Positions 9,516 to 19,982 of a stretch of DNA of 32,086 nucleotides are shown one piece after another. A model generated the notes under the pieces. That model was not told the origin of the DNA. It saw only the letters and a list, made by a program, of their open reading frames with translations, and searched no databases. This DNA comes from Brachionus plicatilis (taxonomy: Eukaryota; Rotifera; Eurotatoria; Ploima; Brachionidae). Each line of letters starts with the position of its first letter. Position 1 is the stretch's first letter. The translations under genes were made by a program, and so were the position numbers. The stretch lies in NCBI GenBank assembly GCA_010279815.1, contig QEOQ01000690.1:263293-295378 (forward strand). The letters are read 5' to 3'.

Positions 9516-9668
9516 CTGAATTACTATATTAATGACGGATTAAGGCTTTTTGAAGAAAAAAAACTAAACACTAAACTTTGGAATAGATTTTGGTCGGCTT
9601 TAGATATGTATTCCAGTGGTTCAAGCTACCAAGAAGTTTGACTGAATTATTCGGGACAAATCAAGTAG
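9516..9668 (+). pseudogene. DDE transposase, C-terminal part, right piece
   Basis: Reads YYINDGLRLFEEKKLNTKLW, then NRFWSALDMYSSGSSYQEV, TGA, LNYSGQIK, TAG. The K-L-W-x-R-F-W-x-A-L-x-x-Y pattern matches what follows the H-x-E-L-N-P-I-E block in this DDE_3 subgroup, as I recall it. It is on the same strand and continues the 6928-7046 fragment. The pogo-like element sits exactly between the halves. One in-frame stop marks additional decay after or before the insertion. Confidence 0.65.
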
Positions 9669-9954
9669 TAACACTCAATTTCATAAAATAAAAATTTTAA
9701 TACCAAGTTAAATTTTGAAACTTAGTTAAATTCTTTTCAATAAAAAATCTCATTAATTTTTAATAAATTTTTTAAATATTAAAAATATGTTTTAGTTATT
9801 AGAGTTATATTTCTGAATTATGAAACAAACCGATTGCAAAAAAAAGCTATCTTTTACTTGAAATTGGTCTAGGTGAAAAATATAGTTTTCTCTTGGTAGC
9901 TTGCTTGTTCATTTATTTATAATTAAAGATTAAACAAATTAATAAAGTTATCAC

Positions 9955-10171
9955 CAGAGTTGTTTAAAAGTCAAGTCCAAATCCGGGCTTTAAAATTTTG
10001 AATACTAAAGAAGAAATTTATGCTAAAATTGCAACAAAATTCTGATATATGGCAAATCTTTTGCATTAGACAACCCAAGAGTAAATAAATTTTTTGTTAT
10101 GAAGCCTGATCCAGCAAATTTTAAAAAAAAGTCTGGTTTGGACTTTTTTTTGGGTTTTTTAAACAACTCTG
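9955..10171. mobile_element. hAT-type MITE family 1, copy B
   Basis: CAGAGTTGTTTAAAAGTCAA at the left and an inverse CAGAGTTGTTTAAAAAACCC at the right. The perfect 8-bp duplication GTTATCAC lies at 9947-9954 and 10172-10179. The interior is shared with copy C in opposite orientation (AATACTAAAGAAGAAATTTA here, its reverse complement in C). 217 bp, no coding capacity. Non-autonomous hAT family. Confidence 0.9.
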
Positions 10172-10179
10172 GTTATCAC

Positions 10180-13100
10180 CATCGACTTTCAATATTAAAA
10201 ACGATCTTTTAAATATTATAAAGTTACTTTGTTTTCATAATATTATATTTATATAAAGGAGTTATACCAAGAGTATGAAACATTTGTAAAAATCTTTTCT
10301 TCAAAGAGATAATTTATCGTTAAATTTATTTTTCATAAGACCTTGCTACGTAAAGATAAAATATCTTTCCGTATTTATTCTGTAATTTTTAAATGAAATT
10401 CAAAAATTATTTAAAAATTCTGTAATTTTTTTTAAATTTATAAATGTTATCGTTTTTTTTTTGATAATACGTAAATTTAGATAATTACGTTACTAGATGT
10501 AAATTTAAAAAAAAAAAAAGTAATCAGTAAAAAAAATAAAAAAAGTAAAAAGTAAAAAAAATTGGCAATTTTTTTTGTTTTTAACTGAAATTAAAAAGAT
10601 AAATATAGTAATAATCTGAAATAAAGCTTGACATGCAAGTTCATTAAAAGTTTTTTTTTTAATATTTACGGCTGTATCAGTAAATATCAAATTTACTTTG
10701 TAAAATTTGATTTTAAGAAAAAATGAATATCTTTTTCAAGATCTACTAATGGGTCAGTTTATTTCGATATTTACGTTTAATCAAAATTTACTATTAAATG
10801 AATAAAAAATTCTTAAGGATACTAAATGAGGAAGACTATTAACTATGAATGTAATATAGACTCTGACTTTTCTTTTATTGGAAAAATAAAAAAAAAATCA
10901 TTTTATCATTTTACTTTATTTCTAATAGAATGTCAACTCATTTAACAGAACTCTGAGCAAGTGATCGGACATCGGCCTCTGCCTAAGTAATAAACAGACT
11001 TGTTTTAAGTCTCAAGTCAAGTCAAGTCAATGACTTGAAAAAAAAATTTTTTTTTTCAAAGTTAAGGCCGGACTTTTAAATTTTCTTTTAAAAAAAAGTT
11101 CGAACAAATATTAAATTTGACTTTAAAAAATTTTTTTTTAATTTTTTTTTAATTTTATTTTATTTAATTTATTACATTTTTTTTTTAAAATTTTTTTTTT
11201 ACATCGTTTTAAAGGCGTTCATTGAAATAAATAAATAAATAAGTCTTGTGATAAATAAAATAAAAAATTGGCAAATCAATTCAAGTCTAAAGAGGTCCAC
11301 ATTTTCCAATACTGAGTCGAAGAAATAATTTTTTCAATTCAATAGGTATTGCTTTAATACGGTTTTTTTTTTGATAAAAAAACAAACCATGACTTTTTTA
11401 TTCGAAATTTAATAAGCTTTTGAACAAAACCATCAGCAAAGCTCTAGAGCTTTTAATGCAAAATTTAATAGAATAGATTTTAAAAATTCTTAATGTTATT
11501 ATTTAATTGAATTAATATTTTATTTTCTTTTTGTATATTTTAATAATATTTTTTGTTATAGAAATATTTTGTAAATATCAGGTGATATGAACCAAACATT
11601 TCTAGTTTAATTAGCAATTTTAAGCTATTTTCACTGTCACTTTATAATCAAGAATTACTTTAATTATTTCTTAATGCTGGAAGTTTAAGATAATTTAAAA
11701 TTGCTTTTGTTTGAATCATGAAAATTAATTAATTTTGACTTTTTTAATTAATTGAAAAATTCTGGTTAATTAATTAAAAACAAATCATTGTAAATAAAAA
11801 TAAATTTTAATTAGATAAAAAAGAATTTATAAATATTTTTAACTTGAAATAAGTGATCAGGAAAAGATAATTTTTCTAATTTTTTTAAAATCGATAAAAT
11901 CTACTTTTTATGTAACGTAAATACCGAATTTGAAAATTTGATTAAATTTTTTAAAATAAATTGCAGTTTTTTCAAATTAATAAATTTAACGTAAAATTTA
12001 CGCAATTTTAAAATTAAATATTTTGCGTAAATTAAGGTAAAATATAAACAGTGTATCTTAAAAAATTGAAAATAAAAAAATTTTTTTATTTTTAAAAAAT
12101 GTTGATCACAAAAAAAAGGAAAGAAAATTTTGATACGCAGAATTATTTTTGTTTTTTTTCTTTTTTAATCTAAATAAATTTATTTTTAATCAATTATTCA
12201 AATTTTTTTACTCACCAATGTAAAAATTACAAAAACAGAGAGGATCTTTGTTCTACAAAAAAATATTAGCCTAAACGAATATAATAAAATCTTTTTTGAT
12301 ACAAAAGCTTAAGTTATACAATCATTATTAGATAATTTTGAAAGTTTTCGTTTAAAAAAGAATATTTGCTTAATATAAATATTTGAGATAGAATCTAGAA
12401 TTTAAATTTTTTTTAAAAAGAGCTTTTTAGAATTTTCATAATTTTGTTTTTTTAGTTTGTAATTACCAGTATCTAAGACAAGATTTCAATTAACTATTGT
12501 GAGCTTGAAAAGAAATCCATATGCTCATCGCTGCAAAATTCCACAAAAAAATAGTAATAACTAAATAGTAATATTTTTTTCATCAAAAAAAGTCACCGAA
12601 TTATTTCAGGGCCTGGTTGGGCCTTCATAGTACTGGAAGTAGTTGTAATAATACTTAATTCAGCAATTAAATGCTTCAAAAATTTAATCCACTTTAATTA
12701 ACAAAACAAAAAAAAAAATTTACATTTTAAATTTAATATTTTTCGAAACTACTCAAAGTCTTATTTTTATCTTATATTTTTTAGGTATTACTATTTTACA
12801 TCTCTCATAATTCTTTTTTCGATAATTAAAATAATAGCACTATTTTTTTAAAATTGTTTCAAAAAATCTACAAAACTAGAAAAACAAAATTTTTACTCAA
12901 AACAAAAGCCTATTTAGATAATTAGTTTTTGGCTAAGCTTTTAAGCTTATTTTTCATATCTTTACCCTGTAATTACAAGCAAATGGATTGATAAATTCTT
13001 AATTAAAACTTTGCTTGCTACATGTTATTTTGTTTTCAGAGCGCAGATTGTGTTTTCTAAATCATAATGGATTATACTTTAAAAAAAAATCAGTAAATTT

Positions 13101-14715
13101 ATCTAGATTCATTTAAATAAGATCTGAGGGTTGAGGTTTTTAATGAGAGTCAGTTAAAGTATTTTTAGAGAAAAAAAATTCAAACATTTAACAAAATTTA
13201 AATTTTTAATTAGAAAAATATCTCATGAGTATTTTTTAATTTTTCAGTTTTTTTTTAATTCGCCTTAGTCGTGTTCATTAGAAAAAATTTGCTCTTTTAG
13301 ACATTTTTATTTTTTATAGATACAATTTAAAAAAAAAATTATTTAATTATAAAAGCTTAATAAATGTTAAGGAAGACTTGATCAGTAATGATGATACCAA
13401 AGAGAAGAGGAGATGACGAAGTAAGTTTGAAAAAGAACGATTTATTAATTTTGGAAAAAAAAGGATTTATTAATATTAATTTTTTAGTTAATTTTAAAAT
13501 ACAAATTTCAACAAAATGATAAAAATAACAATTATTGTACAATTAGATTTAATTCTCAAATCAATAATTTTTAATCAATAAAACGTTTGAAACTCAAAAA
13601 AATGAAATGTTAAAATTTATCATTTTTTTTTAATTTTGATTTCAAACTTCTCTTAATTGGGTGAATAATACCAAAGCTATTTAACTTTCCAAAATAAAAA
13701 ATGTCTTTTCAGTCTTTTAAATCCATTTCAAAAACAACTCAGAATTAACTTAATTTTTTTTTCATAAATTTTATTCAAGAATTATAAAATAATTTTTTTG
13801 TGATTTTAATTGATCAGTTTAAAAACAAGTAAGAAATGATCAAAATAAAGAAATATAAAGTTAATTTTTGGAATTTGGGGTAGCTAACGGAATAATGTTT
13901 TAATGATCGAGAAATTTTGTAAGGCGATGGGTTCAACCTTTAGCTAAATAATAATTAAAATATCGGCACTAGTTTTTTTTTTCGTCCATCTGGACCTAAT
14001 AGAATGAGTCATAGCCATAGCCAGATTGACATCGTTTTAATTAAATACCAAAAATGAATTTAGTTTACAAAGAATTGATTTAAGAAAAAAAATATTTTAG
14101 TCTTTTTCTTAAGAGCTTAATCATTGCTGTTTAAGTCAAAAGTCTTAATTCAATTCAATTACTTTTTTTTCTTTTTCTATAAGTCAAATAAATGGCTTGA
14201 TTATTTTAAAATCAATTCTCATTTCTATTTTTTTTTCTTTCGAAAAACTTGTGACTTTTAAATAAGTCTGTTCAAAAACTAACAAGTAAAGAAATTACTT
14301 CATGGATGATAATTATTTAAGTAGAAATTTTTATTTTAATAGTGGTCAAAAAAAATAGTAAAAATATTTTATTTAGTTGAATAAATATAACAAAAAAAAA
14401 TATTAAAAAATAAAGAAGGCTTCTTCTGACGACTAACCAATATCTCTCATGTTTTAATTAGACTATAAATAAAATATCATTAATATTTAAAATTATTATT
14501 GGATTAATTTACTAAAAAAAATATAAAATAAATTTTTCATTTTAGGAAAAAAAAAGCACTTTGTTGCAGTAAGTTTATTTTATTAACTTTAATTTTAATT
14601 CATCAAAAAAGGAAGAATTTTTGTTCAATTTTTATTTGAATTTCACAATTCTTTTAAGTTAAAAAAATAAAATTATTTTAGTTTGAATAAAAGAAATTTA
14701 AAGTTATGAATTTTA
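10180..14715. other. 4.5 kb of AT-rich DNA without recognised genes
   Basis: I find no credible ORF, RNA gene or complete mobile element. The stretch is dominated by A/T homopolymers and short simple repeats. A CAGACTTGTTTTAAGTCTCA end at 10995, followed by CAAGTC repeats, and an inverse AAGTCTG end at 14264-14270 recall the MITE family 1 termini. They have no matching target duplications, so they are not called as one element. About 13860-14040 is slightly less AT-skewed but shows nothing I recognise. Confidence 0.4.
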
Positions 14716-15686
14716 ATGGGTCCTACTAAAATACTGCCCCCAATTTTTCAAAATTTTCTGACCCCCATTTATTTTGCAAAGCAAAAATATTTTTAAAAGT
14801 TTTAATATATCATTTAGTTTGAATTTTTCTCTATTTCTTGAAAATCAAACTAGTTTTTCTNNNNNNNNNNNNNNNNNNNNNNNNNNNNNNNNNNNNNNNN
14901 NNNNNNNNNNNNNNNNNNNNNNNNNNNNNNNNNNNNNNNNNNNNNNNNNNNNNNNNNNNNNNNNNNNNNNNNNNNNNNNNNNNNNNNNNNNNNNNNNNNN
15001 NNNNNNNNNNNNNNNNNNNNNNNNNNNNNNNNNNNNNNNNNNNNNNNNNNNNNNNNNNNNNNNNNNNNNNNNNNNNNNNNNNNNNNNNNNNNNNNNNNNN
15101 NNNNNNNNNNNNNNNNNNNNNNNNNNNNNNNNNNNNNNNNNNNNNAAAAAAAAATAAAAAATTTCGCCTCATTTAAGTTTATCATATTTTAACGTAATTA
15201 AAAATTTAAGACATAGACTTTACTTTTTTATTAAATTAATTGCTAATAAAATTAATTGTAATTTTTATTAAAAAATTTTAAAACTAAATTAATAAAACAA
15301 AAAATATCAAATGTTACAATTAAAAATTGAATTTTTCTCAGTTATTATGAAATCTTTTGAAATTCTCGAAAACTATGCATCCTGGAGAAAAACTGGGCAC
15401 ATTTTTGGAAAGCTCGTTAAATTTTCTTCAAGAAATATGGGGGTCAGTTGGGGGTCAGTCGTAAAAAATTGGGGTTCAGTAGGGGGTCAGGTTTTTGATA
15501 GTATAAAAATATTCGATTTTCACAAAAAATAAAAATTTTAAAGAAAAACTAGTTTGATTTTCAAGAAATAGAGAAAAATTCAAACTAAATGATATATTAA
15601 AACTTTTAAAAATATTTTTGCTTTGCAAAATAAATGGGGGTCAGAAAATTTTGAAAAATTGGGGGCAGTATTTTAGTAGGACCCAT
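14716..15686. mobile_element. Palindromic element with 145-bp perfect arms
   Basis: 14716-14860 and 15542-15686 are exact reverse complements over all 145 bases I compared, beginning ATGGGTCCTACTAAAATACT. The left arm runs into an assembly gap at 14861, so true arm length is unknown. GGGGGTCAG or its complement occurs in each arm and again in a cluster at 15438-15490. No transposase fragment is seen in the visible interior. Target duplication is uncertain (a TTTAAT candidate with one base of asymmetry). Perfect arms imply a recent or gene-converted insertion. Confidence 0.8.
14861..15145. other. Assembly gap (285 N)
   Basis: A run of N lies directly inside the left arm of the palindromic element. 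Long perfect inverted repeats commonly break short-read assemblies, which probably explains its position. ORFs spanning it are artefacts. Confidence 0.99.
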
Positions 15687-16584
15687 TTAATTTCTGAATT
15701 AACTTAACCTGAATTATTTTAATTATTGATTGTTTTTGTTAAATTAATTGAAAGTTAATCATTTTGATGTTTATTTGTTAATGAACCATTATTAGACATA
15801 ACATGTATATTTTTTCAAAATTTTCAAATTTATTAGATTAATTAGTTTTAAAATTTTAAATGATCGTTTTTATCTTAAAATTTGATCTGAAACTTCAATT
15901 TGTCTGAGTAAATCTTATTTAAAAATAAATTTTGGCTTTATTATAGCTAATGTTAAGAGTTCATTATCGAATAGAGAGTTTTTTATCTAAAAAGCGTATT
16001 AAATAAATTATTAAAAGTAAACTATGACTGTGAATGACTAATTTGTGTAATTTATTTTTAAATTTGTAATTAAATTTTTTTTTTTAAATTAAAGACCCTC
16101 TTTTATTTTTTAATGGATAATATGATTCCAAAGTATCTTATTAAACATGAAATTAAAAGTCAAAAACAATATTATAAACTAATTATAATAAAATATTGCT
16201 TCATTTTTACGATAGTGTCTGTCTCTTTTTTTCCTAAAAATATTTTATTGTGTAAAAAATTTCCGTGGTGAAATGGGTTTTTAAATAAAAAAAAAACTTA
16301 ACTTGGGAAAATTCTTTAATCTCGACTTTTCTTAAAATAAATTATTTTCTATTTAACAAAATTTTTCATTATTTTGAATCGGGATTATTTATTAAAAATT
16401 TATCTAAATTGTTTCAATTAAATTGAAATCTAAAACTTCAAAAATATTTTATTAGGTTGGGATTAATTATGAAATTAAATAAATATACTTGTTTTTTTTC
16501 TTTTTTAATAATTATCTATACAAAAAAATGTAGCAATCTACAGATTTGATTTAATATTTAATATTTAAAAATTTGGTTTTCTTT
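15687..16584. other. Non-coding with two dispersed repeats
   Basis: No gene. 15830-15901 (AAATGATCGTTTTTATCTTA region) matches 29247-29316. 15985-16065 (AAAGCGTATTAAATAAATTA onward) matches 3237-3318. The adjacency of both segments here suggests they are parts of one older repeat of which the other sites keep different pieces. Confidence 0.5.
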
Positions 16585-16592
16585 AATTAAAC

Positions 16593-16896
16593 CAGAGTTG
16601 TTTAAAAAATCAAAAAAAAAGTCCAAACCAGAAATTTTTTTTTAATTTTCTAGATCAGGCTTCATATTAAAAAATTTATATACTCTTAGGTTGTCTAATG
16701 CAATAGATTTTCCATATATCAGAATCTTGTTGCAATTTTAGCATAAATTTCTTCTCTAGTATTCAAAATTTTAAAGCCCGGACTTTTTTTTTGGAAAAAA
16801 AAAATTAAAGTCTTTGGTCGGACTTTTGAAAAAAAAAATAAAAAAAAAGTCCGGACTTGGAATTGACTTGAGACTTGTGACTTTTAAACAACTCTG
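16593..16896. mobile_element. hAT-type MITE family 1, copy C
   Basis: Ends CAGAGTTGTTTAAAAAATC and an inverse CAGAGTTGTTTAAAAGTCAC. The perfect 8-bp duplication AATTAAAC lies at 16585-16592 and 16897-16904. The interior is the reverse complement of copy B's interior (CTAGTATTCAAAATTTTAAA). A full AAGTCTCAAGTC subterminal block is kept near the right end. 304 bp, non-coding. Confidence 0.9.
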
Positions 16897-17007
16897 AATT
16901 AAACTGAGTCAAATGATGAAAAATCTCAACTTCAAGGTTATTTTACTAAACGAATTTTAAAAAACAATCTCAAAATTAAAGTGAGGAGAAAACAATTATT
17001 TACTTAA

Positions 17008-17272
17008 CACTTAGAGGACTAAATTTATTTATACCTTTATAGACCGTACGGGTCAAAATGACCTTTAATTGTTTTTGCTTAATAAAATGATAATAAACAT
17101 AGCTTTTTTTGCGCAATTTTTTTAAAAATTTTAATTTAAATTTTAAAATTATAATATTCTTATAAATTTTTGAAAAACAAAAAAAATTAGTCACTTAAAT
17201 TGAGATAAAAACCAAAAATTTTATTTATTTCGATTTTTATTATATTATATTCAGTTTTTAAAAACTACAGTG
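17008..17272. mobile_element. Possible piggyBac-type MITE (TTAA-flanked)
   Basis: TTAA stands at 17004-17007 and 17273-17276. The enclosed sequence starts CACTTAGAGG and ends CTACAGTG, giving a 4-bp inverted repeat CACT. A subterminal GTACGGGTCAAAATGACC block at 17047-17064 resembles the GGGTCA-type repeats near piggyBac termini. The inverted repeat is very short, and TTAA is common in AT-rich DNA, so this could be chance. Confidence 0.35.
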
Positions 17273-17276
17273 TTAA

Positions 17277-18239
17277 TTTGAAAAAATATGAAGACCATAT
17301 TTTTTTGACTACATTGCCTTAATAGGAACACCAGGAAAAAAACACCTCTACCCAATACCGCAAACACCAATACCTCTTACATCTTGAAAATAGAAAGACT
17401 GGGGTCCTCAGACTGAACATACAATTTTTATACTTTAAGATAAGTCTTAGAATTGAGTAATTGAAAACAGTTTGAAAAATTGATAAGTTCTTTAGTTATA
17501 TTTATGGCATCAAAGCTTGTCGGGCCTGAATTATGAGTCCATAATATTCTTCCAAGACTTCCAAATTATTTAATGAAGAAATTGTTTTTCAATTATTTCA
17601 AATTCAAATTTAAATTTAATAATGCACTTTAAATTAGGAAAATATTTTTTTTTTCTAAATTAAAAGTTTTTTATAGATTTATTTCAATTAAAAGAGTCAA
17701 AAAGGTTCATTTAAGTGTTAAATAAATAATAAATTAAGCCATTTCAGGTACTTAAGATTTGAATATTAGACATTTAATTTTATTTATTTGTATATATGTT
17801 TCGAGCTTCAGATTAAAGAAAATCCAAAATGTAGAAATTAAATAAAACAAAACAGAACAATGGTTTGTGGAATAAGATTTCCAAGCATAACTGTACAATC
17901 AGGCAATATAAATAAATTCAGAGCAAACAGTACAAAAGAGCTAAGCTAAATCAAGAATAAATAAATAAGAGATAGTAATTACAAAAAGGAAATAGATTTT
18001 GTTAATTGAATTTATGTCTTTTATTTTCCAGGGTCAATTTTTGGGAAGGAATTTTCCAAAGTTAATTTTTTACTTTCAAAAACCGTCAGAAAAGTTAGCT
18101 AACTTTTTTCACAATTTGATTTTTTTTTTATTTATTTATTTGTTCATCTATGACAAGTTAGAGCAACTTGGTATTTAAAAAAAATAAATAAATGTTTTTG
18201 AATTTTTTTACATCTTTTATTTTTTATAAATTTTTTTCA
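17277..18239. other. Non-coding; possible LINE 3' tail
   Basis: No gene recognised. 17325-17540 is less AT-skewed than its surroundings but gives no recognisable protein in any frame I read. On the minus strand about 18165-18120 reads CTAACTTGTCATAGATGAAC followed by AAATAAATAAATAAA, which looks like the 3' end and tail of a non-LTR element. Confidence 0.4.
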
Positions 18240-18263
18240 GTCTTTTGTTCTTAACGCATTGAC

Positions 18264-18420
18264 TTAATGAATTCCATGCTGTTCGGAGTCTAGCAAAGCA
18301 CTCTTTGCTTTGGCAAGTCTATTCTTGGTGTCTCTGTGTGTTCCCAACGCTGTTCTGATAGTGCTTCCTAAGTATGTGAATTCACTTACACATGTTAGTG
18401 GAAGAATAACAAGGATAGTT
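18264..18420 (-). pseudogene. LINE reverse transcriptase thumb-region fragment
   Basis: The minus strand reads VSEFTYLGSTIRTALGTHRD, then KNRLAKAKSALLDSEQHG. The F-x-Y-L-G-S block followed by an R-[IL]-x-K-A-[RK] helix is the conserved segment after the palm in non-LTR reverse transcriptases. It is a short remnant without an ORF start, from a different LINE subfamily than the other fragments here (their equivalent is KEIKFLGI or KDLDIFF). Confidence 0.6.
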
Positions 18421-18745
18421 GTTTAATAGTTTATTGCAATAATATAATATTAATGTAATGTAATACAATATAATGTCTTTTAAAGGATTATGTTTGTTTC
18501 TTATATATGTCACTGTCAATTTATTAAATTTGTCATTTTGTTAAATGACTTGCCAAATGATTAACTTCCTAAGAAAATAAATTTTAATTGAATAAAGAAG
18601 TGCGAATGCTTTCTATTGGGCATGTTTAGGGATTTTCTTTTGCTGTCGAGCGTGCACTGTGAGATATTCTTTTCGAAAAGCTGAGTTCAAGTTCAAGTTC
18701 ATTTATTAACTTAATAATCCAAATATTAAGTTAATAAAAAAAGTC
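18421..18745. other. Non-coding, AT-rich
   Basis: No gene. Contains TAATGTAATGTAATACAATA-type simple sequence at 18445-18475 and an inverted AACTTAATAATCC/ATTAAGTTAAT pair near 18705-18735 just before the LINE fragment. Confidence 0.35.
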
Positions 18746-19039
18746 TTTAATGAGGATATTCCTTATGCCAAAGAAATTAAATTCCTTGGTTTCATATAGG
18801 ATGAGTGTCGTACTTTATAGCCCCATGTTGAAAACATTAAAAAGAATCGCTCAGATATACTGAATATTTTTAGAATTTTGTCCAATAAAAGTTGGAAATT
18901 AAGCCTGATCGGATCAATTATAGAATACTTCTTCCTAACAATAAATCTCCTCTCTTATACTAACACCCATAACTTTCAAATTATTCAAAACAGTGCGATC
19001 AGATCTATCCTCAAGTTACCTTTCCGTACCAACTTTTAG
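18746..19039 (+). pseudogene. LINE reverse transcriptase fragment
   Basis: In a single + frame: AKEIKFLGF-stop-DE, then HVENIKKNRSDILNIFRILS, NKSWKLS, and QIIQNSAIRSILKLPF, stop at 19037-19039. It aligns block by block with the minus-strand copy at 19983-20792 (KEIKFFGI, LNIIKIFSNKKWGL, IQNTAVRSILKLKYDT), so it is the same LINE family in opposite orientation. Two in-frame stops and truncation at both ends mark it as dead. Confidence 0.75.
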
Positions 19040-19082
19040 TAGGCCGCTAAAATAGCTACCTGGAACGGCAAAAAATCATATG
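19040..19082 (-). repeat. Single diverged unit of the 41-bp repeat
   Basis: GCCGCTAAAATAGCTACC then TGGAACGGCAAAAAATCAT is the reverse complement of the unit at about 2760-2801, allowing small gaps. A second GCCGTTCC follows at 19106-19113. This is the only dispersed copy I found; it directly abuts the end of a LINE fragment. Confidence 0.5.
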
Positions 19083-19196
19083 ACTGGGATCCTGACAGAT
19101 GGATTGCCGTTCCAGCAAGTTTTTTTTGGGCCTAGTTCAAATCCAAATTATTAAAATGAAAGTCCAAGCCAAGACTTTAAAGTAAAAAAAAAAATT

Positions 19197-19746
19197 TCAA
19201 GAAAATTTCATTTGACTTTTAACGATTCTGACTTTAAAGTTTGATTTTTGACCAACTCTGATTAAATCTCCCCTCGTTCTTCTTACTTTGAGGGAAGTGA
19301 ACTCTGACAATTCAAGTCTTTGGTCATATTCGTAATTACGAAGTAAAGTGATGATCTTAGTTGCTCTTCTCTGAACTTTTTCTAGTTCAAAAATTTCTTT
19401 TTCTAAATATGATGACCAAGAACTTATTGCAAACTCTAAGTGGGGCCTTACGAGCGCTGTGTATAGCATACTCAAAGAGTCTTTATTTAAATATCTGAAT
19501 TCTTTGCTATCATACTTAGCATTCGGTTTGCACGATTTGTGCAGTAGCGGACTTGGTTTGTCCATTTAAGGTCATTTTGAAAAAAGATATCCAAATCTTT
19601 TTGGAGAGTCGTTTTAGACAGTTTGATAGTTCCATTTTTACTAAAGATCGTATGATCTTAATTTGGATTTTTTGGACCAATATGCATTACAAAGCATTTT
19701 CTGATGTTTAAATCAAGAGACCAGCTTGAAATGTCTTTTACATCTC
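19197..19746 (-). pseudogene. LINE reverse transcriptase C-terminal half
   Basis: Minus-strand blocks in order: WSLDLNIRKCFVMHIGPKNP, LQKDLDIFFQNDLKW, YCTNRANRMLSMIAK, then after a frameshift FRYLNKDSLSMLYTALVRPH, LEFAISSWSSYL, LEKVQRRATKII, LKVRRTRGDLIRV. This is the thumb and C-terminal domain of a CR1/jockey-like reverse transcriptase. The 5' side is cut at 19746 by the 3' tail of another LINE lying in the same orientation. It probably belongs with the fragment at 7552-7898 rather than with the FADD fragments. The last about 20 residues toward 19197 look unrelated to the RT. Confidence 0.8.
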
Positions 19747-19982
19747 TAACAATATATTATTTATTTTATTTTATTTATTTGTTTTCTGTACCGAGCTAAA
19801 GCTCCTTCAGAATAAGTTAAAAAGTAAAATAAAAAAAATAAAATAAAAATGAAATAAAATAAAAATAAAATTAAAGTTAATAAAATGAGATAAAAAAAAA
19901 GAATCAAAATAAAGTAAATAAGCTAAAAAAATGAAAGTTGAAAAGACATAAATTGGAAAAGATTGTTACATGTTGCACATGT
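19747..19982 (-). other. 3' untranslated tail of a LINE
   Basis: Downstream of the stop of the 19983-20792 reverse transcriptase (minus strand) comes AT-rich sequence, then CTGAAGGAGCTTTAGCTCGG, a self-complementary AGCTTTAGCT-type stretch, then ACAGAAAAC and AAATAAATAAAATAAAATAA. It ends abruptly at the neighbouring LINE. This is the usual layout of a non-LTR 3' UTR with a simple-repeat tail, possibly the hairpin recognised by the reverse transcriptase. Confidence 0.6.

Noticed and set aside
10995..14270. A 3.3-kb element with CAGACTT inverted ends
   Set aside because: Flanking 8-mers do not match and nothing links the two ends; more likely two separate degraded termini.
14774..15185. Long ORFs on both strands
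   Set aside because: They are open only because they cross the 285-N assembly gap.
15311..15532. 73-codon + strand ORF with GS-V-G repeats
   Set aside because: The repeated residues simply translate the GGGGGTCAG motif cluster of the palindromic element.
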